Shown piece by piece: positions 1 to 5,267 of a stretch of DNA of 10,791 bases; position 1 is the first letter of the stretch; each line of letters starts with the position of its first letter. The notes under the pieces were generated by a model. It saw nothing but the letters and a program-made list of their open reading frames with translations. It made no database searches and had not been told where the DNA came from. The translations under genes were made by a program, and so were the position numbers. Source of the DNA: an uncultured Desulfobacterium sp. (GTDB lineage Bacteria; Desulfobacterota; Desulfobacteria; Desulfobacterales; Desulfobacteraceae); NCBI GenBank assembly GCA_937124525.1, contig CAKZLA010000213.1, forward strand, positions 1 to 10,791, in the 5' to 3' direction.

Positions 1-77
1 CGAACAGACAGACGCTAACCCATTGTGTAATATCAGTGGAACAGGATAAGCCCAATTGTCTCCATTTGAATATGGAA

Positions 78-180
78 GGTGAACCGGACAGCAAGGGTCT
101 CCTTCTTTTTGAAGATTGAAAAACTTTTCAATGATGTGCTTCCAATGAACTTTTTTGGAAACCCTTGCTGCCCGTTACCC
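78..180. repeat. Imperfect inverted repeat / structured element upstream of the DUF4160 remnant
   Basis: Two arms, 78-102 and 157-180, are near-perfect reverse complements. The core CAGCAAGGGT (89-98) pairs exactly with ACCCTTGCTG (161-170), and pairing continues on both sides with a few mismatches and one extra base in the left arm. The 54-nt interval contains further self-complementary pieces: TTGAAAA/TTTTCAA (116-131), CTTC/GAAG (102-114) and TTCCA/TGGAA (140-160). The block could be a long RNA hairpin ahead of the small gene at 222, a miniature mobile element, or a recombination site. No target-site duplication or second copy is seen in the window. The structure is seen directly; its function is unknown. 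Confidence 0.5.
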
Positions 181-221
181 AAACATTATCAAACAAAACA
201 ATTCAAATCGGAGGCTATTGT

Positions 222-421
222 ATGCCGATAATTTCGATGTTTTACGGAATAATAATCCGTATGTATCTGCTTGATAACAAGCGCCGCATATCCATGCAAA
301 GTATGCTGAGTTTGAAGCATCAATCGGTATTGATGACGGAGAGATACTTGCCGGAAATCTACCCAGAAAGCAGTTGAGACTTTTTCAGGCCTGGGTAGTG
401 CTTCACCAGGTTGAACTGTGA
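222..421 (+). pseudogene. Frameshifted DUF4160-family small protein
   Basis: A good ribosome binding site (GGAGG, 210-214, 7 nt before ATG) precedes a start reading MPIISMFYGIIIRMYLLDNK, the classic N-terminus of DUF4160 proteins. At about 282-287 the frame is lost. Adding one C in the stretch cgccgc restores P-H-I-H-A-K-Y-A-E-F-E-A and then 33 more residues, including G-N-L-P-R-K and a final L-H-Q-V-E-L before TGA (419-421). These match the family's PHxHA..Y....A and G.LP motifs. As written, the frame instead runs out at 377. The restored protein (about 66 aa) also lacks the usual tail that follows the Trp/His-Glu-Leu region. DUF4160 genes are often paired with DUF2442 genes in toxin-antitoxin-like modules; no DUF2442 partner is visible downstream. 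It is probably a decayed accessory gene, but one missing base could be a sequencing error. Confidence 0.75.
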
Positions 422-574
422 GGGACTTTCGTATCCGACACGGTAAGCGGTGCTGGTGGCATTCTGCCTTTCCTTATTACATATTGTGGATATAGATGAC
501 TGCCCGTACTAAATCAACAGGCTCATCTATTCGGATGAATTTATGTCACAACGAAAAAATTAAAAAGCAGCCTC

Positions 575-964
575 TTAGCGGGGATCGATCTCGGGAAGGG
601 GCCTGAGTTTTTTGTCCCTGTCCAAGCATACCAGATGGATTTCTCCGGTGACAGCAGGCTTTTCTCCTCCAGGCCGCCACACTTCCTGGTACCATATGAC
701 CCTGTAAAGACTCTCTTTATCCCACCGGGTACGTATGTCCAAGGTATCTCCAAACACCGCCCCTTCATGAAAGGATAGGTCTGCCCGGTACACGGCAAAT
801 CCCACCCCCTCCTCACGCCAAAGCCGAGAAAGTTCCCCAATACCAATGATATCTTCCCTGGCCCTTTCAAAATATTTAAGATAGTTGGCATGGTAGACAA
901 CGCCGGAATGATCAGTGTCTTCATAATAAACCTGGGCCGCGAAGTGGTGCTCTTGGGATGACAT
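575..964 (-). CDS. ybgC: YbgC/FadM-type acyl-CoA thioesterase (4HBT hotdog fold)
   Basis: This 129-aa protein has the usual length for the YbgC/FadM branch of 4-hydroxybenzoyl-CoA thioesterase-like hotdog enzymes, which hydrolyse acyl-CoA thioesters in the cytoplasm. The signature Y-Y-E-D-T-D-H-S-G-V-V-Y-H-A-N-Y occupies residues 13-28. It includes Asp18, the expected catalytic residue, and His25, followed by the typical FERARED helix. The start lies behind a purine-rich stretch with AAGG about 8 nt upstream. In many proteobacteria ybgC heads the tol-pal operon, but here it stands alone: downstream is the DUF4160 scar and upstream is a divergent radical SAM gene. Housekeeping lipid or coenzyme-A turnover is therefore likelier than a Tol-Pal role. 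The exact acyl substrate cannot be read from the sequence. Confidence 0.88.
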   Translation of the reverse strand: MSSQEHHFAAQVYYEDTDHSGVVYHANYLKYFERAREDIIGIGELSRLWREEGVGFAVYRADLSFHEGAVFGDTLDIRTRWDKESLYRVIWYQEVWRPGGEKPAVTGEIHLVCLDRDKKLRPLPEIDPR

Positions 965-1034
965 AGTATTACCTTTTTTTCATAAGAAACTCCGTCCAAT
1001 AATTTGTAATAACTGGAGTTTTGATATTTGTTGC

Positions 1035-1065
1035 GGGCAGACCAGATCCCCAATACGGTCTACCC
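1035..1065. repeat. Nine-base-pair hairpin between divergent genes
   Basis: GGGCAGACC (1035-1043) and GGTCTACCC (1057-1065) pair over 9 bp with a single G-U-type mismatch and a 13-nt loop. On the plus strand a T5 run follows after seven bases, so a weak intrinsic terminator is possible. No upstream plus-strand gene needs one except the distant DUF4160 remnant. On the minus strand it would sit in the leader of ybgC. An operator for the divergent pair is the alternative. Confidence 0.4.
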
Positions 1066-1170
1066 ATGACAGTTTTTATATGAAAATATGCAGCATCAGG
1101 GCAGTCCTCGGAGGCGGCATAATACGATTTTTGGCTTTCTTTTTAACATTCAAAGGGCAGGATGTAAAGA

Positions 1171-1199
1171 ATGACATGGCGCTGGTTTTCTGCTATAAT
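1171..1199 (+). promoter_or_regulatory. Sigma-70-type promoter for the radical SAM gene
   Basis: A -35 hexamer ATGACA (1171-1176, five of six consensus) is followed after exactly 17 nt by a perfect -10 TATAAT (1194-1199). A TG at 1191-1192 gives an extended -10. Transcription would begin near 1206 and leave a leader of about 78 nt before the ATG at 1284. This is the best promoter match noticed in the window and supports the downstream start for the gene. Confidence 0.7.
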
Positions 1200-1283
1200 C
1201 CCCTTGTTCCAGGGATGACTCTCTTCCGGTATCAGAAGACCGTATACATCCAGTCCAGTGAAACCGTTAAAAGGGATAACATC

Positions 1284-2603
1284 ATGAAAAAACTAAAAAC
1301 ACGCAAGCCGAAACATAAACACATGAACAAAACCCCTCTGGCACCGGTGGTGGCCAACAAAGAGGGGGAAATTTTTGAACTGGAAGGCTTTGGCGCAGCG
1401 GCCATGGCCGGTGATCAACCAGTACTTCTCACCCAGGGAGATACCATAGAGATGCCCTATGGCAGTGAAATGATGATGCTGCCCGATCGGTTTCCCCTGG
1501 TGTTTAATTTTGACAAATTCTGTTTTGAAATCCTTAAAAAAAACCCCTACAACCCCGAAGAGCCCATCCATGCGGTGTCTGTTTTCAACTCTCCAGGATA
1601 CGTGAACCGATATGTTGCCGCCTATGAAAGTGCCGTAAAAGGAGCACTTTTGCCCCTGTTTTCATATGGTGCCACAGGCTGGGGAAAGGGGGGCTTCAGG
1701 TCCGCTGCCATTTGCGTGGACCGGGAAAGACGCCAGGATTTACGCCTCATGCCCCGCAAGGGAATTGAGGCCGGAGTCAAGGCCATGCAGAAAAAATACC
1801 CGGATAACCGCCTCATGCGTCATTTGGAAAAATGTGCACTGCTCTACAGTTGCCCTGCGGCAAAAAACTTTTTTCTGGGCCGATTTGAGGCGCCCTTACC
1901 CACCTCCCAGGTCTGCAACGCCAACTGCATGGGCTGCATATCCCTACAGAAAACAGACAATCTGGCCGCCTGTCAGGATCGAATATCCTTTACACCAGAA
2001 CCCCATGAAATTGCCCAGGTGTGCCTTGAGCATATCCCCAAGGTTAAAAAAAGTGTGGTGAGTTTTGGCCAGGGGTGTGAAGGAGACCCCCTCACTGCCT
2101 TTCATGTCATTGCGCCTGCCATCCGCCAAGTGAGAGAAGAAACAGACCAGGGCACCATTAACATGAACACCAACGCCGGCATGCCCCATCAACTTGAAAA
2201 GCTGTTTGACGCAGGCCTTGATTCCCTGCGTGTGAGTATGAACTCGGTGCGGGAAACCTGTTACACCACCTATTTCAGACCCAAGAGTTACACATTTCAG
2301 GATGTGGTAAAAAGCTTTGAAATTGCAGAACAAAAACAAAAATTCATCTCAATTAATTATCTCAATTGCCCCGGCGTCACAGACTCAGAACAGGAATTTG
2401 AGGTTTTGAACCGGTTTTTATCCACCCACCGGGTGAACATGATCCAGTGGCGCAACCTAAACTATGATCCCCTGGGATATTTTAAAACCATGGAAACCGC
2501 CGGGGGGAAAAGCCCGGCATTGGGCATGGAGTTTATCATCCATGAGCTTTCCCGTCGATTTCCCCATCTCATCCACGGTTATTTTAATCCACCTGTCAGA
2601 TGA
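1284..2603 (+). CDS. Radical SAM protein of unknown function
   Basis: This 439-aa protein starts at an ATG 7 nt after AAGGGA (1271-1276), well downstream of the promoter at 1171-1199. The N-terminus is short, very basic (Lys/Arg/His-rich) and not a signal peptide. Residues 14-200 form a unique N-terminal region. The radical SAM core begins with Cys211-x3-Cys215-x2-Cys218, the ligands for a 4Fe-4S cluster that cleaves S-adenosylmethionine to a 5'-deoxyadenosyl radical. It continues with G-Q-G-C-E-G-D-P-L (residues 262-270), the SAM-binding glycine motif of the second strand, then T-I-N-M-N-T-N-A-G and L-D-S-L-R-V-S-M-N strands typical of the partial TIM barrel. No SPASM-like cysteine cluster is visible at the C-terminus. 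No precursor peptide, maturase partner or substrate enzyme lies beside it, so the substrate is unknown. The gene is monocistronic and converges on the PrmA-like gene. Radical SAM membership is sure; a specific role is not assignable. Confidence 0.9.
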   Translation: MKKLKTRKPKHKHMNKTPLAPVVANKEGEIFELEGFGAAAMAGDQPVLLTQGDTIEMPYGSEMMMLPDRFPLVFNFDKFCFEILKKNPYNPEEPIHAVSVFNSPGYVNRYVAAYESAVKGALLPLFSYGATGWGKGGFRSAAICVDRERRQDLRLMPRKGIEAGVKAMQKKYPDNRLMRHLEKCALLYSCPAAKNFFLGRFEAPLPTSQVCNANCMGCISLQKTDNLAACQDRISFTPEPHEIAQVCLEHIPKVKKSVVSFGQGCEGDPLTAFHVIAPAIRQVREETDQGTINMNTNAGMPHQLEKLFDAGLDSLRVSMNSVRETCYTTYFRPKSYTFQDVVKSFEIAEQKQKFISINYLNCPGVTDSEQEFEVLNRFLSTHRVNMIQWRNLNYDPLGYFKTMETAGGKSPALGMEFIIHELSRRFPHLIHGYFNPPVR

Positions 2604-2710
2604 GTTAAGCTACTTAAGGAATGAGGATTCATTAATAATGTCAACTTCTGACCGGGTATCCATCAATACCAAGGCTTCCACCAAAATTAAGTTCGGGTGT
2701 TATTAAATTC

Positions 2711-3550
2711 TCATCCATGGGCTGGCACAGACCTTCCCTGGACCAGCAGGGTGTTCCACACCCCATCGGGGCTGATACGCTCCACCAGGGTAACCGGCTT
2801 TTCTTCCAGGCGATCACACACCTTATCTGCCTCACTTTTCAACAGGCCAGAAAGGATAAGCCAGGGTTTTTCCACAAATTCCGGGGCTTCAATCAAGGTT
2901 TTCATCACATCATAATGGATATTTGCCACCACAAGCTGGGCTGGTACATCCATAAACGCCTCCCCCCGGGCCTGGATGGCCAGAATCTTATCCTGAAAAT
3001 CATTCAATCGAATATTATTCAGGGTGGTACGCACAGCCAGAAGATTAAAGTCCAGTGCCAGCACCTGTTCACACCCCAATGCCGCAGCCCCCAATGCCAG
3101 AATGCCCGTTCCGGTGCCAATATCCACCACCGTTGAAATGTTTTCTTTCCGGCAAAGATACTCCATGTATCCCAGACAATCCTCGGTGGTCTGGTGACGA
3201 CCGGTGCCAAACACCACACCGGGGTCCAGCAGAATATGGGTCAAATCCGGTCGATTAACAAAGGGAATCTTCCAGGGGGGTGAAATCACCAGGCTTCCGG
3301 CGGTGTAAGACTCAATTTTATCTCCATGCCACTCATCACTGGTCATTTCATATTTATCAATGAGGGACAGATTCTCTTCCCGGGCAATGATCTTTTCCAC
3401 CAGGTCATCATGGGGATAGGAAAAAAAAAGAAAAGAAAAGCCATCCTCCTCCCAGTTACCAATGAAGGTACTCTCTTCCGTGGCCAAGGCAAGGGAGGCG
3501 GGAATGCCCTCCAGGTAATAGATGTAAAGATATTCATAGGGATTTGACAA
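2711..3550 (-). CDS. Divergent PrmA-family SAM-dependent methyltransferase (TTG start)
   Basis: The protein (279 aa from the TTG at 3550) is a class I methyltransferase related to ribosomal protein L11 methyltransferase. From that start it has D-P-G-V-V-F-G-T-G-R-H-Q-T-T at 109-122, where PrmA has GTGTHPTT. The SAM-binding motif I D-I-G-T-G-T-G is at 143-149 and the catalytic-region V-V-A-N-I near 207. A late L-S-G-L-L strand matches PrmA L-S-G-I. The N-terminal domain differs strongly from that of the canonical prmA at 5268, so the substrate may not be L11. An ATG lies 69 nt upstream (3619) but has no ribosome binding site, whereas AGGAGGT sits 6 nt before the TTG. A run of nine T on the coding strand (3421-3429) lies in the N-terminal domain. 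The gene stands downstream of the diguanylate cyclase on the same strand, but a 396-nt gap with hairpins makes co-transcription doubtful. Confidence 0.85.
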   Translation of the reverse strand: MSNPYEYLYIYYLEGIPASLALATEESTFIGNWEEDGFSFLFFSYPHDDLVEKIIAREENLSLIDKYEMTSDEWHGDKIESYTAGSLVISPPWKIPFVNRPDLTHILLDPGVVFGTGRHQTTEDCLGYMEYLCRKENISTVVDIGTGTGILALGAAALGCEQVLALDFNLLAVRTTLNNIRLNDFQDKILAIQARGEAFMDVPAQLVVANIHYDVMKTLIEAPEFVEKPWLILSGLLKSEADKVCDRLEEKPVTLVERISPDGVWNTLLVQGRSVPAHG

Positions 3551-3556
3551 AAACAT

Positions 3557-3563
3557 ACCTCCT
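3557..3563 (-). promoter_or_regulatory. Ribosome binding site that decides the TTG start
   Basis: The minus strand reads AGGAGGT here, a full match to the 16S anti-Shine-Dalgarno core, 6 nt before TTG at 3550. An ATG immediately abuts the motif (zero spacing), and a further in-frame ATG at 3619 has nothing comparable. The TTG is therefore the best supported start. The resulting N-terminus (S-N-P-Y-E-Y-L-Y) also lines up with the beginning of PrmA proteins. Confidence 0.7.
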
Positions 3564-3632
3564 GGGATGGATTGAATTGCTGGGTTAGTCCACAGCCAAT
3601 AAGCATTGGGGATGATCATAAGGTTTCAGGAC

Positions 3633-3692
3633 TGGTTTTGGTACCCACCCGGCCTTGTCCAGTATAATCCAGACGGAACAAGGTTAAAACCA
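3633..3692. repeat. Nested inverted repeat
   Basis: The outer arms TGGTTTT (3633-3639) and AAAACCA (3686-3692) are exact complements. Inside them, CCTTGT plus CC (3653-3660) pairs with GG-A-ACAAGG (3675-3683) with one bulged base. It lies directly upstream of the PrmA-like gene on the minus strand and could fold in that gene's leader RNA. The bases are seen directly; a regulatory role is only inferred. Confidence 0.4.
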
Positions 3693-3696
3693 ATCA

Positions 3697-3771
3697 GGGG
3701 TTGATGATAACATCGGCCACTCTGGGGAGGGTCAGCAATTATGATGACTGGCCAATGTTATGACCAACCCC
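3697..3771. repeat. Long imperfect inverted repeat, 25-bp arms
   Basis: The arms 3697-3721 and 3747-3771 match at 21 of 25 positions as reverse complements, with ATAACAT/ATGTTAT and GGGGTTG/CAACCCC exact, around a 25-bp spacer. It immediately follows the nested hairpin at 3633-3692. No T-run follows on either strand, so it is not a standard terminator. It may be an intergenic repetitive element or a protein-binding palindrome. Confidence 0.5.
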
Positions 3772-3890
3772 ACAAATCCATATGTCATTATATCCTTGTG
3801 GTCAGAAAGTAAATGGCAAAAATCCAGGCGTCCGTCATTTGGCAGTTTGCAATTGGAGGAATAACACGCCAATTTTTCAGGAATAATTCC

Positions 3891-3920
3891 CAAAAATGTC
3901 CATTACCTCTGGAATGACAT
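3891..3920 (-). terminator. Possible weak intrinsic terminator of the diguanylate cyclase gene
   Basis: About 26 nt after the stop codon at 3947, the minus strand forms ATGTCATT/AATG-GACAT (3920-3896) with one bulged base and an 8-nt loop. The stem runs straight into TTTTG. It is AT-rich, so it would be less stable than a typical rho-independent terminator. Confidence 0.4.
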
Positions 3921-3946
3921 AAAGGATGCCAAGATCAACACCATTT

Positions 3947-4963
3947 TTATTTTTCACCCGAAATCGAAGAAAACCCACCGTTTTTTCCCCCCCCTTGAAC
4001 GACCCTGTCCCGGCCCTGGGCCTTGGCAGCATAAAGGGCCTGGTCTGCCGCCCTTAACATCTTTTCAAAGGTTTGGCCATGATCGGGAAACACCGCCACT
4101 CCCAAAGAGGCGGTAACCGGACTGATCTGCTGCCCGTCCCAGAAAATATTAAGGGATTTGATTCCCTCTCTCAATTTCCAGGCCCGGGAGCAATAATCTT
4201 CCGCTCCCCCGGAAGTCATCAGGATAAAGAACTCTTCTCCACCAAACCGGCACACCAGATCCTCAAGCCTGAAGACTGACTTAAGAAAATACCCCACTTG
4301 TCTTAACACCTCATCCCCGGCATCATGGCCAAAGGTATCGTTAACATTCTTGAAATGATCCAGATCAACCATAATCGCTCCAAGGCTTGTACCGGCTCTT
4401 TTGGCCCGCATGATTTCCCGGGGGATACTTTCATCCATGTGCCTGCGATTGAATAAGCCGGTGAGGGGATCTTTCAACGTCAATTCATGGAGACGTTTCT
4501 TCAACCTTAAATTGACGATGGGCAGTGCAAGATATTCTGCCGTGACAAAGGCCAATCCTCGGTACCCGGCTCTGACTTGTGCCGTTCCTCCACTTAAACA
4601 CAGCATGCCAAAGGCGTGATCCCCATCACAAAAAGGAACGCAGCACCCACCCCGGTGGCACGCCTTGCAGGAAACAGCCCTATTTTCCCGGGTATTGACA
4701 ACAACGCCACAGGTAAAGGCCCGGCACTGGGCAAAATCCGGCATTGCCATTTCTTTTCCCGGTGTTCCCCAGGAAAACGCAGAATGAATTTCTTTACTAA
4801 ACGCATCCTGTAAAAAAATTTCACCATAAAATTCCGGGAACAATTTGGGCAAATAGATATAGGTGACATCAAACATCTCATTTTCCATGTCACAAGTTTG
4901 AAGAAGCATGCCCATTCCGGTAAGCAGTTTGATTTTTTTAAGATACTGAGTTTCATTCATCAT
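3947..4963 (-). CDS. Diguanylate cyclase with cysteine-rich GAF-like sensor (GAF-GGDEF)
   Basis: This 338-aa, probably cytosolic protein makes cyclic di-GMP from two GTP. Residues 163-325 are a complete GGDEF domain: D-P-L-T-G-L-F-N-R-R at 165-174, D-L-D-H-F-K at 200-205, and the active-site variant G-G-E-E-F at 241-245. R-L-E-D at 232-235, five residues before it, is the RxxD inhibitory site, so product feedback is expected. Residues about 10-155 resemble GAF sensor domains and carry eight cysteines between 80 and 122 (80, 85, 99, 102, 107, 108, 112, 122), including C-x2-C-H and C-C-V-P. That suggests metal, haem or redox sensing, which is an inference. There is no membrane segment. The gene has tandem ATG codons at 4963 and 4960. 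AAGGA is 4 nt before the first and 7 nt before the second, so the second may be the real start. A C8 run (3987-3994) lies near the 3' end. The gene stands alone on its strand. Confidence 0.92.
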   Translation of the reverse strand: MMNETQYLKKIKLLTGMGMLLQTCDMENEMFDVTYIYLPKLFPEFYGEIFLQDAFSKEIHSAFSWGTPGKEMAMPDFAQCRAFTCGVVVNTRENRAVSCKACHRGGCCVPFCDGDHAFGMLCLSGGTAQVRAGYRGLAFVTAEYLALPIVNLRLKKRLHELTLKDPLTGLFNRRHMDESIPREIMRAKRAGTSLGAIMVDLDHFKNVNDTFGHDAGDEVLRQVGYFLKSVFRLEDLVCRFGGEEFFILMTSGGAEDYCSRAWKLREGIKSLNIFWDGQQISPVTASLGVAVFPDHGQTFEKMLRAADQALYAAKAQGRDRVVQGGGKNGGFSSISGEK

Positions 4964-5003
4964 GACATCCTTATTTGTATCCGTTTTTCACAAACCCAGT
5001 AAA

Positions 5004-5032
5004 AAAATAACCGGGGTATGTTTTCCTGTCAG
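5004..5032 (-). promoter_or_regulatory. Candidate sigma-70 promoter of the diguanylate cyclase gene
   Basis: On the minus strand CTGACA (5032-5027, five of six consensus) is followed after 17 nt by TATTTT (5009-5004, four of six). Transcription would start near 4997 and give a leader of about 35 nt. The -35 box overlaps the left arm of the inverted repeat at 5029-5104, which places that repeat where an activator or repressor could act. Confidence 0.4.
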
Positions 5033-5104
5033 CAATTCTAATTTTGGCTCAAAATTTGGGAAAGGGTATGAACCACTCTGAAGCCCCGAAATTACAATTG
5101 CTGA
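5029..5104. repeat. Long inverted repeat at the diguanylate cyclase promoter
   Basis: The arms 5029-5044 and 5089-5104 (TCAGCAATT-N-TAATTT and its complement) match at 15 of 16 positions around a 44-nt spacer. The arm nearest the diguanylate cyclase gene overlaps the proposed -35 box. It could be a regulator site, or another intergenic hairpin like those at 78-180 and 3697-3771. The arm sequences of the three differ. Confidence 0.5.
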
Positions 5105-5267
5105 TTTCCATGTTGAAAGGAATGCTTTTTCCATGGTATTCAGTGATTGATCTTCATTCGCCCCTCCGGTTTCGGAAATTTTAAATTGTAGATCCTGGCA
5201 CCCTTTAATTTTTAATAATCCCCATACATTTTGTAAGGGGACCACCCAGTGAAAGAAAACAAAAACT

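Larger units (their letters stand above)
965..1283. other. 319-bp gap between divergent ybgC and the radical SAM gene
   Basis: The gap holds the leader of each flanking gene, a hairpin at 1035-1065 and a sigma-70-like promoter at 1171-1199 for the plus-strand gene. The plus frame of the radical SAM gene stays open back to an ATG at 1080. That extension encodes an atypical stretch, spans the promoter and has no ribosome binding site, so it is treated as non-coding. No convincing promoter for ybgC was found. Confidence 0.6.
3551..3946. other. 396-bp gap rich in inverted repeats
   Basis: This stretch separates the diguanylate cyclase gene from the PrmA-like gene, both on the minus strand. It contains two long imperfect hairpins (3633-3692 and 3697-3771), a possible terminator (3891-3920) and smaller palindromes: AATTGG/CCAATT at 3851-3874 and GGAAT-A-ATTCC at 3880-3890. 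A very weak minus-strand promoter candidate has -10 TATACT at 3661-3666 and -35 TTTTAA 17 nt upstream of it (3684-3689). No coding potential was recognised. Confidence 0.5.
4964..5267. other. 304-bp gap between divergent diguanylate cyclase and prmA genes
   Basis: The gap contains a candidate minus-strand promoter (5004-5032), a long inverted repeat (5029-5104) and, nearer prmA, small hairpins CCG-GTTT-CGG at 5165-5174 and CCCC/GGGG at about 5220-5240. For prmA only poor promoter candidates were seen, for example TTGAAA at 5113 with TATTCA at 5137. No coding potential was recognised. Confidence 0.5.

Noticed and set aside
3..119. Open frame from the left edge to a TGA at 117-119, possibly the C-terminus of an upstream gene
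   Set aside because: Only 38 codons are visible, no family is recognised, and the end overlaps the left arm of the inverted repeat. It cannot be supported from this window.
78..180. Integron attC site
   Set aside because: The size and hairpin shape recall attC, but the outer boxes do not fit RYYYAAC and GTTRRRY, and no second site follows the small gene.
422..574. DUF2442 partner gene downstream of the DUF4160 remnant
   Set aside because: No frame in this 150-bp stretch resembles the family. Only a weak AT-rich hairpin (523-538) is present.
541..1053. 170-codon minus-strand open frame overlapping ybgC
   Set aside because: It is antisense-free but out of frame with the clear YbgC protein, and its translation has no recognisable features.
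1080..1283. N-terminal extension of the radical SAM reading frame from ATG 1080
   Set aside because: It spans a strong promoter, has no ribosome binding site, and the ATG at 1284 has a good one. The extension also reads as atypical protein.
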